Shown in pieces: positions 26,527 to 34,920 of a DNA stretch of 64,000 nucleotides (its first letter is position 1; the number at the start of each line of letters is the position of its first letter). Where the stretch lies: assembly GCF_052114605.1 (NCBI RefSeq), contig NZ_JBFRFB010000011.1, forward strand, positions 62,001-126,000. Direction: 5' to 3'. The DNA comes from Microvirga sp052114605. Lineage in GTDB: Bacteria > Pseudomonadota > Alphaproteobacteria > Rhizobiales > Beijerinckiaceae. The notes under the pieces are model-generated. The model was not told where the DNA came from and did no database searches. It saw only the letters and a list, made by a program, of their open reading frames with translations. The translations under genes and the position numbers were made by a program.

Positions 26527-28509
26527 CTACTCCGCCGGAACCGCAGCCACGGGGGCCGCCTTCGCCCGAACGGGAGCGCCGATGCGCAACCTGCGGTCGG
26601 TGAGCGAGATCCCGCCGCCGAGGGCCATGATCACCGAGCCAATCCAGATCAGCAGAACGAGCGGCTTGTGATAGAGCCTGATGCCAACAGAACCGTCCGG
26701 CTGCAATTCGCCGATGCTGGCATAGACCTGACCTAGGCCCACGGTCATGATGCCGGCTTCCGTCGTCGGCATGCCACGGGTCACGTAGAGGCGTTTCATG
26801 GTCTCTACGGTGCCGAGATCTTGGCCGTGCCGGAAGATCGTCAGAATAGCCGCTTCCTCGCGGTAATTGGCCTCGACGCGGGGCACTATTCGCTCCAGAC
26901 GCGCTTCATAATCGCCGGCCTTGAGGCGTTCCCCAATCTTGACCGCGCCCAGCCCTTCAACGCCCCATGCGGTCGCGGCAATGCCGATGACAGTGAGGCC
27001 GACGCCCGCATGAGCGATGACGGTTCCCCATGTCGAGCGAGGCAGGCCGCGTGCCTTGCGCAAGGCCACCGAGAGCGCCGTACCCTTCGACCAGGAGCGT
27101 GTCACAATCTCGTTGAGCGAGCCCAGGACGAGATAAGCACCAAGGCCGATCCCCAAGGGAGCCGCAACAGGCCCCCCATGATGGAAAGCCAGCAGCACGA
27201 CCATGAGCAGGAGGGATATGCCGAAAATCGCATAAAGCCTTTGCGCCGCACCGAGGAAATTGCCGCGCTTCCAGGCCAGCGTCTGACCAAGCGGCAGAAG
27301 CAGCAGGAGCGGCACAATCAACGGGATGAAGGTGAAGTTGAAGAACGGCGCGCCGACGGAGATCTTCTCGCCCGTGATGACTTCCAGAGCCAGCGGGTAG
27401 AGCGTACCGATCAGCACAGTCGCGCAGGCGGTGGCAAGGAACAGGTTGTTCAGGACGAGAGCGCCCTCACGCGAGACCGGCGCGAAAAGGCCGCCCTGCT
27501 TGAGCATGGGCGCGCGCCATGCGAACAGCGCCAGCGATCCGCCGATGAAGAAGATGAGGATACCGAGAATGAACGTGCCGCGCTCAGGATCGACCGCGAA
27601 GGAATGGACCGAGGTCAGCACGCCGGAGCGGACGAGGAAGGTACCGAGGAGAGAGAGAGAGAATGTCAGGATGGCGAGAAGGATCGTCCAGACCTTCAGC
27701 GCATCGCGCTTTTCCATGACGACCGTGGAATGTACCAGCGCCGTGCCGGCAAGCCAGGGCATCAGCGACGCATTCTCCACCGGGTCCCAGAACCACCAAC
27801 CACCCCAGCCGAGTTCGTAATAGGCCCAGTAGGAGCCCATGGCGATGCCGAGCGTGAGGAAGGCCCAAGCGCCGAGCGTCCAGGGACGCACGATCCGCGC
27901 CCAGACCGCGTCGATGCGCCCGTCGATCAGCGCCGCGCAGGCAAACGCGAAGGAAATCGAAAAACCGACATAACCGATGTAGAGCAGCGGCGGATGGATC
28001 GCGAGGCCGGGATCCTGCAGCAGCGGGTTCAGATCCTGCCCTTCAATGAGCGCGGGCATGACGCGCGTGAACGGGTTCGATGTGGTGAGGATGAAGAGCA
28101 GGAAGGCGATCGTGACGGCAGCCTGCACGGCAAGTGTATTGGCCTGAAGGCGCATGGGAATGCTGTTTTTGGAGACAGCCACTACGGCGCCGAACAGCGC
28201 GAGGATCAGAATCCACAGAAGCATCGAACCTTCGTGGTTTCCCCACACGCCGGAGATCTTGTAGATCATCGGCTTCGTCGAGTGCGAATTCTGAACCACG
28301 TTCAGCACGGAGAAGTCGGAGGTCACGTAGGCAATCGTCAGGGCCAGGAAGGCGAAGGCGATGCAGCCGAAGACCGCAAGGCCCGTCACGGGTCCGACCG
28401 ACATCAGCACGGGGTCGTTGGCCCGCGCGCCCCAGAGCGGCACGACGAATTGGATCAGAGATAATCCGAGCGCCAGCGCGAGCGCAAAATGTCCGGCCTC
28501 GACCAACAC
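26527..28509 (-). CDS. ccmF: cytochrome c heme lyase subunit CcmF/CycK
   Basis: 660 aa polytopic membrane protein. The tryptophan-rich heme-handling motif is WGGWWFWDPVENASLMPWLA (235-254). Conserved periplasmic His residues lie in SVHSFAVDPERG, and the early HSTKPMIYKISGVWGNHEGS is characteristic. It attaches heme to apocytochrome c with CcmH and CcmI. The start is GTG, 12 bp after ccmE. Confidence 0.95.
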   Translation of the reverse strand: MLVEAGHFALALALGLSLIQFVVPLWGARANDPVLMSVGPVTGLAVFGCIAFAFLALTIAYVTSDFSVLNVVQNSHSTKPMIYKISGVWGNHEGSMLLWILILALFGAVVAVSKNSIPMRLQANTLAVQAAVTIAFLLFILTTSNPFTRVMPALIEGQDLNPLLQDPGLAIHPPLLYIGYVGFSISFAFACAALIDGRIDAVWARIVRPWTLGAWAFLTLGIAMGSYWAYYELGWGGWWFWDPVENASLMPWLAGTALVHSTVVMEKRDALKVWTILLAILTFSLSLLGTFLVRSGVLTSVHSFAVDPERGTFILGILIFFIGGSLALFAWRAPMLKQGGLFAPVSREGALVLNNLFLATACATVLIGTLYPLALEVITGEKISVGAPFFNFTFIPLIVPLLLLLPLGQTLAWKRGNFLGAAQRLYAIFGISLLLMVVLLAFHHGGPVAAPLGIGLGAYLVLGSLNEIVTRSWSKGTALSVALRKARGLPRSTWGTVIAHAGVGLTVIGIAATAWGVEGLGAVKIGERLKAGDYEARLERIVPRVEANYREEAAILTIFRHGQDLGTVETMKRLYVTRGMPTTEAGIMTVGLGQVYASIGELQPDGSVGIRLYHKPLVLLIWIGSVIMALGGGISLTDRRLRIGAPVRAKAAPVAAVPAE

Positions 28510-28521
28510 GCGGGCTCTCCC

Positions 28522-28980
28522 TTACTGCGTCTTCGGCGCGGCATCGGCCTCGCCCATCCAGTGGCCCTGTTTCTTCAGGGTATCCGCCACTTCGCGCGGC
28601 ATGTAGTTCTCGTCATGCTTGGCAAGAACCGTATCGGCGCGGAACAGTGTCGGGCTTTCCAGCACACCCTCGGCCACGATTCCCTGCCCTTCACGGAACA
28701 GATCGGGCAGCAGGCCGGTGTACTGAACCTTGATCGCGCTCTGCGCATCCATGACCTCGAACGAAATCCGCTGGTCGCTACCACGTTGAACGCTGCCTTC
28801 CTTCACAAGGCCGCCGAGGCGAATGCGCGTGCCGGGTTGAACGCTCTTAGCCTGGATGTCCGCAGGCGAGTTGAAGAACACGATGGTGTCGTTCATCGCA
28901 TAGAGAACAAGACCAAGGGCGACGGCGAGAACACATCCCGCGATGCCGATCAGGGTAAGACGTCTCTGCTTTCTGGTCAT
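28522..28980 (-). CDS. ccmE: cytochrome c-type biogenesis heme chaperone CcmE/CycJ
   Basis: 152 aa. N-terminal anchor at about 8-28, then a beta-barrel OB fold. VLAKHDENYMP supplies His122, which binds heme covalently, and Tyr126. It hands heme from CcmC to CcmF. The ATG overlaps the ccmI stop by four bases (ATGA); longer in-frame starts inside ccmI lack support. Confidence 0.95.
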   Translation of the reverse strand: MTRKQRRLTLIGIAGCVLAVALGLVLYAMNDTIVFFNSPADIQAKSVQPGTRIRLGGLVKEGSVQRGSDQRISFEVMDAQSAIKVQYTGLLPDLFREGQGIVAEGVLESPTLFRADTVLAKHDENYMPREVADTLKKQGHWMGEADAAPKTQ

Positions 28981-30077
28981 GGTTGGGCGTTCGTCAGTTT
29001 CAGTTCGCGCGCCATCGTGTCGATTGTCTTCAATCCGGCATCGTCCTTCGCCAGAGCTTGCCGGGCGCGCCCGACTGCTTCCATGGCTTTGTCGCGCTGT
29101 CCCAATACGGTGTAGGACCTCATCAGGCGCGCCCATTCCTCTGCGGTTCCACCCTGGCTCTCCAAGCGGCTCGCAAGCCCGGAGACCATGCGTGCGATGT
29201 CCTCGGCTCCAACCGTCGATGCATCGACGGACGCAATAGCCGGAGGCGGTGCACCAAGGCGTTCGAGATGCTCGCGAACGACTGGCACCCAGGGAGCATC
29301 GTTCGGCGACGTGAGGAGAAGCTGCGTATAGGCCTGCTTCGCCTTTTCCGCCTGTCCATCCTGCTCGGCGGCGCGGGCGAGATAGTAACGCGCCTTGGAC
29401 GACCCGGCATTCAGCTTCATGGCCTGCTCGAAGGCGGTTTGAGCCTCGGCGGACACGACCCCGTCCTTAGCCAGCACCATGGCCTCGCCGTAATTGGCGA
29501 GACGATCGGCATCCGGACCGAGATAGCGTAAGGCGGATTCATAAGCCTTGACTGCATCATCCCTGCGGTCGAGGCGAATATAGACCGGTGCCACGACCTC
29601 CCAGCCACGCCCGTCCTGCGGGTTCTGGGAGAGATGCGTCTCGATCTGCGCAATCGCGGCCATGAGGTCCATCTTCTCGCCCTGCGGCTGAGCCTCGACC
29701 TGCGGCGGATGGGTGAGCAGATGCGGTGAGCCATAGGCGCCATAGATGGCCAGCGCCAGGATCGGAATCATGGAGAGAGCCAAGGTCGAGGCAGCACGCC
29801 GACGGCGAAGAGCAGGCTCGCCCAAAGCGGCATAAGGATCGCCCGGCATGCCGGTCGTGCGCAGGAGCCTTCGGCCCGCTTCCGCCTTCGCGGCCTCGGC
29901 CTCGCTGGGGAGGAGAACACCACGCTCACGGTCGCGCTCGATCTCCGCGATCTGGTCGCGATAAAACTGCGTATCGGGATCGATCTGGCGCGAGACGGCG
30001 CGATGGCGCGACAGCGGCCAAAGCACCGCCATCACGGCCGCAGCCGTCATCAACACGAGAATGATCCAGATCACCAT
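28977..30077 (-). CDS. ccmI: cytochrome c biogenesis protein CcmI/CycH (TPR)
   Basis: 366 aa. Two N-terminal membrane helices (about 2-20 and 95-113) flank a cytoplasmic loop with DPDTQFYRDQIAEIERDRERG, a hallmark of CcmI. A periplasmic TPR domain (about 140-360) presents apocytochrome c to the heme lyase. First gene of ccmI-E-F-H. Confidence 0.93.
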   Translation of the reverse strand: MVIWIILVLMTAAAVMAVLWPLSRHRAVSRQIDPDTQFYRDQIAEIERDRERGVLLPSEAEAAKAEAGRRLLRTTGMPGDPYAALGEPALRRRRAASTLALSMIPILALAIYGAYGSPHLLTHPPQVEAQPQGEKMDLMAAIAQIETHLSQNPQDGRGWEVVAPVYIRLDRRDDAVKAYESALRYLGPDADRLANYGEAMVLAKDGVVSAEAQTAFEQAMKLNAGSSKARYYLARAAEQDGQAEKAKQAYTQLLLTSPNDAPWVPVVREHLERLGAPPPAIASVDASTVGAEDIARMVSGLASRLESQGGTAEEWARLMRSYTVLGQRDKAMEAVGRARQALAKDDAGLKTIDTMARELKLTNAQP

Positions 30078-30148
30078 AAAATCCTAATTACTCCGAGTCC
30101 CCGTCAAGCACGACGGTGGCACGGTGTCACGCGTAAAAATACATAGAG

Positions 30149-31546
30149 TCAGCCTCTATCCCCGGGCAGCTCAAGCACCGCTCTCAGCCCTCCAAGGGGC
30201 GCGGCCTCGAGCTTGAGAGAGCCGCGATAGAGGGCGGCGAGGTCGCTGACAATGGACAGGCCAAGTCCCGATCCCGGCTTAGTTTCATCCAACCGGCGGC
30301 CTCGCTTGAGGACCTCGGCGCGGGCTGTCTCGGGCAGACCGGGACCGTCGTCATCGATCAGCAGGCGGAAGCGGGGGCGGTCGATATCCTCCCGTATGAC
30401 CTCGACCGAAATCTCGACTTTGTGAGCGGCCCACTTGGCCGCATTGTCGATGAGATTGCCCGCCATCTCCTCCAGATCCTGCTTCTCGCCCCGGAATCGC
30501 AGGTCCAAGGGAATCGCAAGCTCGACGGCCAGATCCTTGTCGCGGTAGATCTTCGCGAATGTCCGGGCGAGACCGGCGATGACAGGCTCCACGTCGGTCA
30601 GGGTGCCCAATGTTCCGGCAAGCGCCGCCGCGCGGGCGCGATCCAGGTAATAATTTACCTGGTCTCGCATCAGGTTTGCCTGCTCACGCACCCTGGAAGC
30701 CACCTCGTCCGGTGCATTCTCGGCTTCGTTCATGATGATGCTGAGCGGCGTCTTGAGGGCGTGAGCCAGATTGCCGACCTGGGTGCGGGCACGTTCCAGG
30801 ATTTCACGGTTGGTGTCGAGCAACAGGTTCAGTTCACTTGCCAGCGGCGAGATATCGCGCGGATACTCGCCGGAAATCCGTTCCGCCTCCCCCCGCCGGA
30901 TCGTGCCGAGGGCAGAGCGGAGATTGGCCAGCGGGCGCAGGCCGAAGCGGATCTGGAGAAGCGTCGAGAAGCCGAGAGCAAGGCCCAGAAGCGCGAATGT
31001 GACCGTGAGCGCGAAGAAGAAGTCCTTGACGCTCACCGTAATCTCATCTGACGGACCGGCGACGCGGATGATGTATCGTCCGTCTTCTCCGAGGTCGATA
31101 TCACGCTCGATCAATCGGAGTTCTCGCTCGTCGGGAGCCCGGCCATAGCCTCGCCGGATCTGGCCGAACTGGTTGTCGTCCGAGGCGGCCAGGCTCGGCA
31201 ACATTCCGCCGAACAGGGATTTGGATGAGCGGATTTCTCCCGGCTTGGCATTGGGACGCGCCACCTGCCAGTACCAGCCGGACAGAGGCAGTTCGAAGCG
31301 CGGATCGCCGATAGGGCCGAGATCCCGGTCGGGATCCCCGGGTGTTACGAGGTTCGAGGCCAGGGTGTTCGCGTAGACCAACAGGCGCTGGTCGAAAGCG
31401 CGCTCCGTGTTATCCCGGTACAGGGTAAGTAGAATAAGGCCTGCGATGAGCAGGATCGAGAAGCTCCAGAACACTGAGGAAACGGCAAGCCGGACCGCGA
31501 TGGGCCGGCTTGCAAGGCGCTTCAGGATCGGGCCGATGCCAATCAC
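30149..31546 (-). CDS. feuQ: FeuQ-like sensor histidine kinase
   Basis: 465 aa. TM helices at about 25-43 and 174-196 flank a periplasmic sensor that contains WYWQVARPN. HAMP and HisKA follow with NLAHALKTPLSIIMNEAEN (His262), then HATPase motifs DDDGPGLPE and GSGLGLSIVSDLAALY. The sequence type and the partner regulator resemble PhoQ/FeuQ of rhizobia, where FeuPQ responds to low osmolarity and drives cyclic glucan export. The four-base ATGA overlap with the regulator gene shows a single operon. The symbol is from pattern and context, not from a search. Confidence 0.75.
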   Translation of the reverse strand: MIGIGPILKRLASRPIAVRLAVSSVFWSFSILLIAGLILLTLYRDNTERAFDQRLLVYANTLASNLVTPGDPDRDLGPIGDPRFELPLSGWYWQVARPNAKPGEIRSSKSLFGGMLPSLAASDDNQFGQIRRGYGRAPDERELRLIERDIDLGEDGRYIIRVAGPSDEITVSVKDFFFALTVTFALLGLALGFSTLLQIRFGLRPLANLRSALGTIRRGEAERISGEYPRDISPLASELNLLLDTNREILERARTQVGNLAHALKTPLSIIMNEAENAPDEVASRVREQANLMRDQVNYYLDRARAAALAGTLGTLTDVEPVIAGLARTFAKIYRDKDLAVELAIPLDLRFRGEKQDLEEMAGNLIDNAAKWAAHKVEISVEVIREDIDRPRFRLLIDDDGPGLPETARAEVLKRGRRLDETKPGSGLGLSIVSDLAALYRGSLKLEAAPLGGLRAVLELPGDRG

Positions 31547-32214
31547 GTCTTGGTCTGGCTTGCGTCGAGCAGATAGCCGAGGCCGCGCACGGTCTGGATA
31601 ATGTCGACGCCAAGCTTCTTGCGAAGCCTTCCGATGAACACCTCGATGGTGTTCGAGTCGCGGTCGAAATCCTGATCGTAGAGGTGCTCCGTCAGCTCGC
31701 CGCGCGAGACGATGCGGCCCGTATGGTGCATGAGATAGGATAGGAGCCTGTATTCATGCGAGGTCAGCTTTACCGGGTTGCCGTCCACCGCCACGCGGCC
31801 CGAGCGCGTGTCGAGCTTTACAGGCCCGCAGGCGATCTCGCTGGTCGCATGGCCGGTCGCTCGGCGCAGCAGAGCGCGCACGCGGGCAAGCAGCTCTTCC
31901 ATATGGAAGGGCTTTGTCACGTAGTCGTCGGCACCGGCATCGAAGCCCTGGACCTTGTCGCTCCAGCGGTCGCGGGCTGTCAGGATGATGACGGGCGTCT
32001 TCCTGCCCTCGCGGCGCCAGGCGGTGAGAACGGAGACGCCATCCACCTTTGGCAGGCCGAGGTCTAGGATGATGGCGTCGTAGGGTTCGGTATCCCCAAG
32101 GAACTGCCCCTCCTCGCCGTCGAAGGCAGTATCAACCGCGTAGCCCGCCTGCTCGAGGGCGGTCACGATCTGCTTATTGAGGGTCTTGTCGTCCTCGACA
32201 ACGAGAAGGCGCAC
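31543..32214 (-). CDS. feuP: FeuP-like OmpR/PhoP-family response regulator
   Basis: 223 aa. Receiver with Asp51 in YDAIILDLGLPKVDG and KPFHMEELLARVRALLRR. C-terminal winged helix with LTSHEYRLLSYLMHHTGRIVSR and RDSNTIEVFIGRLRKKLGVD. This matches the PhoP/FeuP group closely by recall, notably the SHEYRLLSYLMHH stretch. It follows a small exported protein gene by 15 bp and overlaps feuQ by four bases. Confidence 0.78.
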   Translation of the reverse strand: MRLLVVEDDKTLNKQIVTALEQAGYAVDTAFDGEEGQFLGDTEPYDAIILDLGLPKVDGVSVLTAWRREGRKTPVIILTARDRWSDKVQGFDAGADDYVTKPFHMEELLARVRALLRRATGHATSEIACGPVKLDTRSGRVAVDGNPVKLTSHEYRLLSYLMHHTGRIVSRGELTEHLYDQDFDRDSNTIEVFIGRLRKKLGVDIIQTVRGLGYLLDASQTKT

Positions 32215-32229
32215 GTTTTGAGCTTTCTG

Positions 32230-32544
32230 TTAATGGACCGATTTCACACGTCCGGAGGAGCCGTCGATCATCACTTGCACGATGCGCCCATCCTTTTGCA
32301 AGGCCATGATCACATAGACAAGTGTGTCGTTGCTGCGGCAGAGGCTGGCCCGCACCACGTCCGCATCGGGGACCCGACGCTTGGCGGTCATGACGGCAGC
32401 AGCCGGCGCGACAATGCTTTTAGAGGCTACAGCCTCCTGCATTTCGCGGGGCGGCAGGCAATTGGCGAGGGCAGCCGTCGCGCTCTGCGCGGACGCAGCC
32501 CCCATCGTTGCCCACAGCGCTATGACCAGACAAACCAGACGCAT
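32230..32544 (-). CDS. small exported PepSY-like protein, candidate FeuN-type inhibitor
   Basis: 104 aa, start at 32544 with GAGGC upstream. Signal peptide 1-20 ending ASA. The C-terminal half (LVYVIMALQKDGRIVQVMID followed by GSSGRVKSV) has the beta-hairpin pattern of a PepSY domain. It is the first gene before feuP and feuQ on the same strand. In Sinorhizobium a small periplasmic protein, FeuN, encoded next to feuPQ, restrains FeuQ. By position, size and export this protein is a candidate for that role, but sequence homology was not tested. Confidence 0.6.
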   Translation of the reverse strand: MRLVCLVIALWATMGAASAQSATAALANCLPPREMQEAVASKSIVAPAAAVMTAKRRVPDADVVRASLCRSNDTLVYVIMALQKDGRIVQVMIDGSSGRVKSVH

Positions 32545-32591
32545 GTGCCTCTCATGCCCTTGAAGCACTGAACAAAGCCTGAATGCGATTT

Positions 32592-32801
32592 TTAGTTCAG
32601 AATCTGCTTCGTGGCCAGAATGCGGAAAACGGTGGAGGCGATGAAGCTCGCGGCGGCAATGAACTGGATGGCCGCCTCCTCGAAGGCGCCGGTGCCGATT
32701 TCAGAGACGTCGAAGCCGAACAGGTCGAGAACGAGAGCGACGAGGCCGATCAGGTTGGCCCAAACGGTACGGCTGGCGAGGATGGTCTTTGTGTCCAACA
32801 T
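32592..32801 (-). CDS. holin-like small membrane protein
   Basis: 69 aa with two hydrophobic helices (about 11-30 and 43-61) and a basic C terminus, RILATKQILN. The pattern of two helices ending in a (G)RxxATK motif is seen in small holin-like proteins of alphaproteobacterial phages. It lies one base after the endolysin stop (TGATATG), so it is translationally coupled. An alternative ATG at 32810 overlaps the endolysin. A role in letting the endolysin reach the wall is inferred from the neighbour. Confidence 0.6.
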   Translation of the reverse strand: MLDTKTILASRTVWANLIGLVALVLDLFGFDVSEIGTGAFEEAAIQFIAAASFIASTVFRILATKQILN

Positions 32802-32802
32802 A

Positions 32803-33345
32803 TCAAGCATTTCTTGTTGATGAGAATGAAGCGGCAAGCCGGAGAGCTTCCTGCTCGACCGCGACGACCCGCCGGCGCCATCCCCGTCCGAAGACGGGCC
32901 AAGTGGCGAGGCGGGAGAGAAAGCCGAGGCGTGCCCGCGTCAGGCAGCGCACCGTCTCGGCGGGATCGGCCCGGTTGGCGGACCTGATGGTTACGGGCCC
33001 GATGAGCCCATCGGCAGCGACACCAAGCACATGCTGCAGCATGGCCACGGCACGCTTGGGCCCCGAATTGACGGCAAGATCGAACACGGCGAGATCGAGA
33101 CCGAGGGGAAGTTCATCGGCCCGCACGGCTCTCCAGTAGAGGCTGCGATAGATCGAGGCCGCCTCCTGACTGGTCAGTCGGCGCACCTCTTCCACCGAGG
33201 CCTGACGCCCCCACACTCGAGAGAGCGTTTCACGGGTGATGCCGAAATTCGTGGCGCCGCCGGGATCGCGGGGATGATTTACGAAACCGCCCTCATGCTG
33301 CAGTACGAACGCGACGGCAAAGTCAAAGGATGAGGATCGAGACAT
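32803..33345 (-). CDS. GH108 peptidoglycan hydrolase (endolysin)
   Basis: 180 aa. VLQHEGGFVNHPRDPGGATN places the catalytic Glu18 in the EGG motif of glycoside hydrolase 108 muramidases. FGITRETLSRVWG follows. The second half (DLAVNSGPKRAVAMLQHVLG, DGLIGPVTI) is the PG_binding_3 domain. No signal peptide, so it would need a holin, which fits the coupled gene downstream. AGGAG precedes the ATG, seven bases after the DUF2793 stop. It is probably the lysis enzyme for particle release. Confidence 0.88.
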   Translation of the reverse strand: MSRSSSFDFAVAFVLQHEGGFVNHPRDPGGATNFGITRETLSRVWGRQASVEEVRRLTSQEAASIYRSLYWRAVRADELPLGLDLAVFDLAVNSGPKRAVAMLQHVLGVAADGLIGPVTIRSANRADPAETVRCLTRARLGFLSRLATWPVFGRGWRRRVVAVEQEALRLAASFSSTRNA

Positions 33346-33352
33346 GTGCTCC

Positions 33353-34891
33353 TCACAGCTCAGCCTGCAGGGCGATGGAAGCCGAGCTGCCGAGATGCAG
33401 CACGCCGGATGTGCCTGCCGTAGCGCTGAACGCTGAAGTGGCCAGCAGGCGTATTGTCGTCGCTGTCGGGCTTGCCATCGCGGCCGTGCTGACGATGAAG
33501 GAGCCTGTCAGGACCGTCCACGAAGCAGTGCTGTTGTTGTAGAAACCGATTTGATTGCCAGTGGGCGCGGCAGCAGTCCATGCAGGGCCGCTCGTCACGA
33601 ATGCAGGCCCGGCCCTCATGGGCACCGGCAAAGGACAGGGAATGTCGATGACGTTCGTAGCGACGCGCTGTCCAAACGAGGCGAGTATAGTGGATGATGC
33701 ACCGATGAGCGGCACCGGCTGATAATAGCGCCGGCAGTTCAGCTCTTCGATGGCAGGAGGCTCTCCCAGCCAGGGCGTCGGGAAGGAGCCGATTTCCAGC
33801 TTCACCTGCTGGAACGAGCACGGCGCGGATGGCTGCAACCGGACAGTAACATGTCCCGTTTCGTTTCCATCCAATGTTACCGTAACGGAGCGGCGGCCTG
33901 AGCCCGCCGGAATGGTCGCGGCCCTCGTTCCCACGGTAACCGGCAGGCTTGCCGAGGGATCCTGAACCGAGAGGGTCAATGTGACGCCACCGAGATTGGC
34001 TCTGCCTGCCAGAGCCGAGACATGCACCACATCGACAACCTGATCGAGCGGGCCGGTCAGAGTGACGGTTCCATCCGCTGCACGGGCGACGGTGCAGCCG
34101 CCCGGCCCCGCCTTCCAGCGATCGAAGCCGTAAACGCCTGAGGCCAGTGCGCCGCCCGCGAAATTGCGCTGGTTCACGCGAAAAGACGAATTGATGATGA
34201 GGTTCGGCCTCGGAATATTCGCGGCCCCTTGCGGGAAGGATGCAACGCCCGAACTTCCATCGACGACCATGGCATCGAACCATTGCGCTCCGTTCGGGGA
34301 CACTCGAATGCTGAAGTCGTCGCTGCCGACCAGACCCGTCTCGGCACGTCCGCTGAAACCGCGCTGATACAATTGCGAGAGCACATTCGCCGCGCCTGCC
34401 TTGTTGAGGACGAAGCGCAGATCGCCCGTGCCTCCCTCTTCCACGCTCAGCGCGGAGAACAGGGCGGCGTTGAGCTTCGCCGATAAGCGGTTCAATGAGT
34501 CTGGAAGGGTGCCGATGCCGAGACGCTCGACCCTGTCGATGGTTCCACAGAACCGTCCGAGATCTTGCCATTGCTCGCCGTCGTGAACGATGACGATGCT
34601 CTCGGATTCCAAATGAGCGAGCCAGCCCGCGCGAGGCTCGAGGAAGCGCCAGCCAGCGGAATCGTACAAGGCGACCTTGCCCTCATGTCCCGCGAAGGCG
34701 CCGGTCGCACCCGAGCCGACGAGGTAGCGGTCGCCCTCCGTGGGAGACGTTGGCGGCGTGGTGCGCCCGCGCTCCTTTACGGAGAGCTGCGCTAGGGCAT
34801 CGAGGGATGCGAGCGCTTCGTTATGGGTGACATGCTTTTGCGCCTGCGCCGCAGCAAGCAGCGGCAGGGCCAGATGTGGTGTTGAGGTCAT
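33353..34891 (-). CDS. DUF2793 domain tail-associated protein
   Basis: 512 aa. The N-terminal HLALPLLAAAQAQKHVTHNE and the GDRYLVGSGATGAFAGHEGK stretch define DUF2793, found downstream of g15 in GTA-like clusters and in phage tails. The middle (RPNLIINSSFRVNQRNFAGG) and the C-terminal beta-rich half resemble receptor-binding or fibre material. Function is inferred: a fibre or adhesin at the tail tip. 29 bp after g15. Confidence 0.8.
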   Translation of the reverse strand: MTSTPHLALPLLAAAQAQKHVTHNEALASLDALAQLSVKERGRTTPPTSPTEGDRYLVGSGATGAFAGHEGKVALYDSAGWRFLEPRAGWLAHLESESIVIVHDGEQWQDLGRFCGTIDRVERLGIGTLPDSLNRLSAKLNAALFSALSVEEGGTGDLRFVLNKAGAANVLSQLYQRGFSGRAETGLVGSDDFSIRVSPNGAQWFDAMVVDGSSGVASFPQGAANIPRPNLIINSSFRVNQRNFAGGALASGVYGFDRWKAGPGGCTVARAADGTVTLTGPLDQVVDVVHVSALAGRANLGGVTLTLSVQDPSASLPVTVGTRAATIPAGSGRRSVTVTLDGNETGHVTVRLQPSAPCSFQQVKLEIGSFPTPWLGEPPAIEELNCRRYYQPVPLIGASSTILASFGQRVATNVIDIPCPLPVPMRAGPAFVTSGPAWTAAAPTGNQIGFYNNSTASWTVLTGSFIVSTAAMASPTATTIRLLATSAFSATAGTSGVLHLGSSASIALQAEL

Positions 34892-34920
34892 GAAACAACT
34901 TGCTTTGAATGGGGGAGGGC

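Noticed and set aside
26821..28464. 547-codon open frame antisense to ccmF
   Set aside because: Same reason: an Arg/Glu/Asp-rich shadow of a membrane protein gene with no ribosome-binding site or domain.
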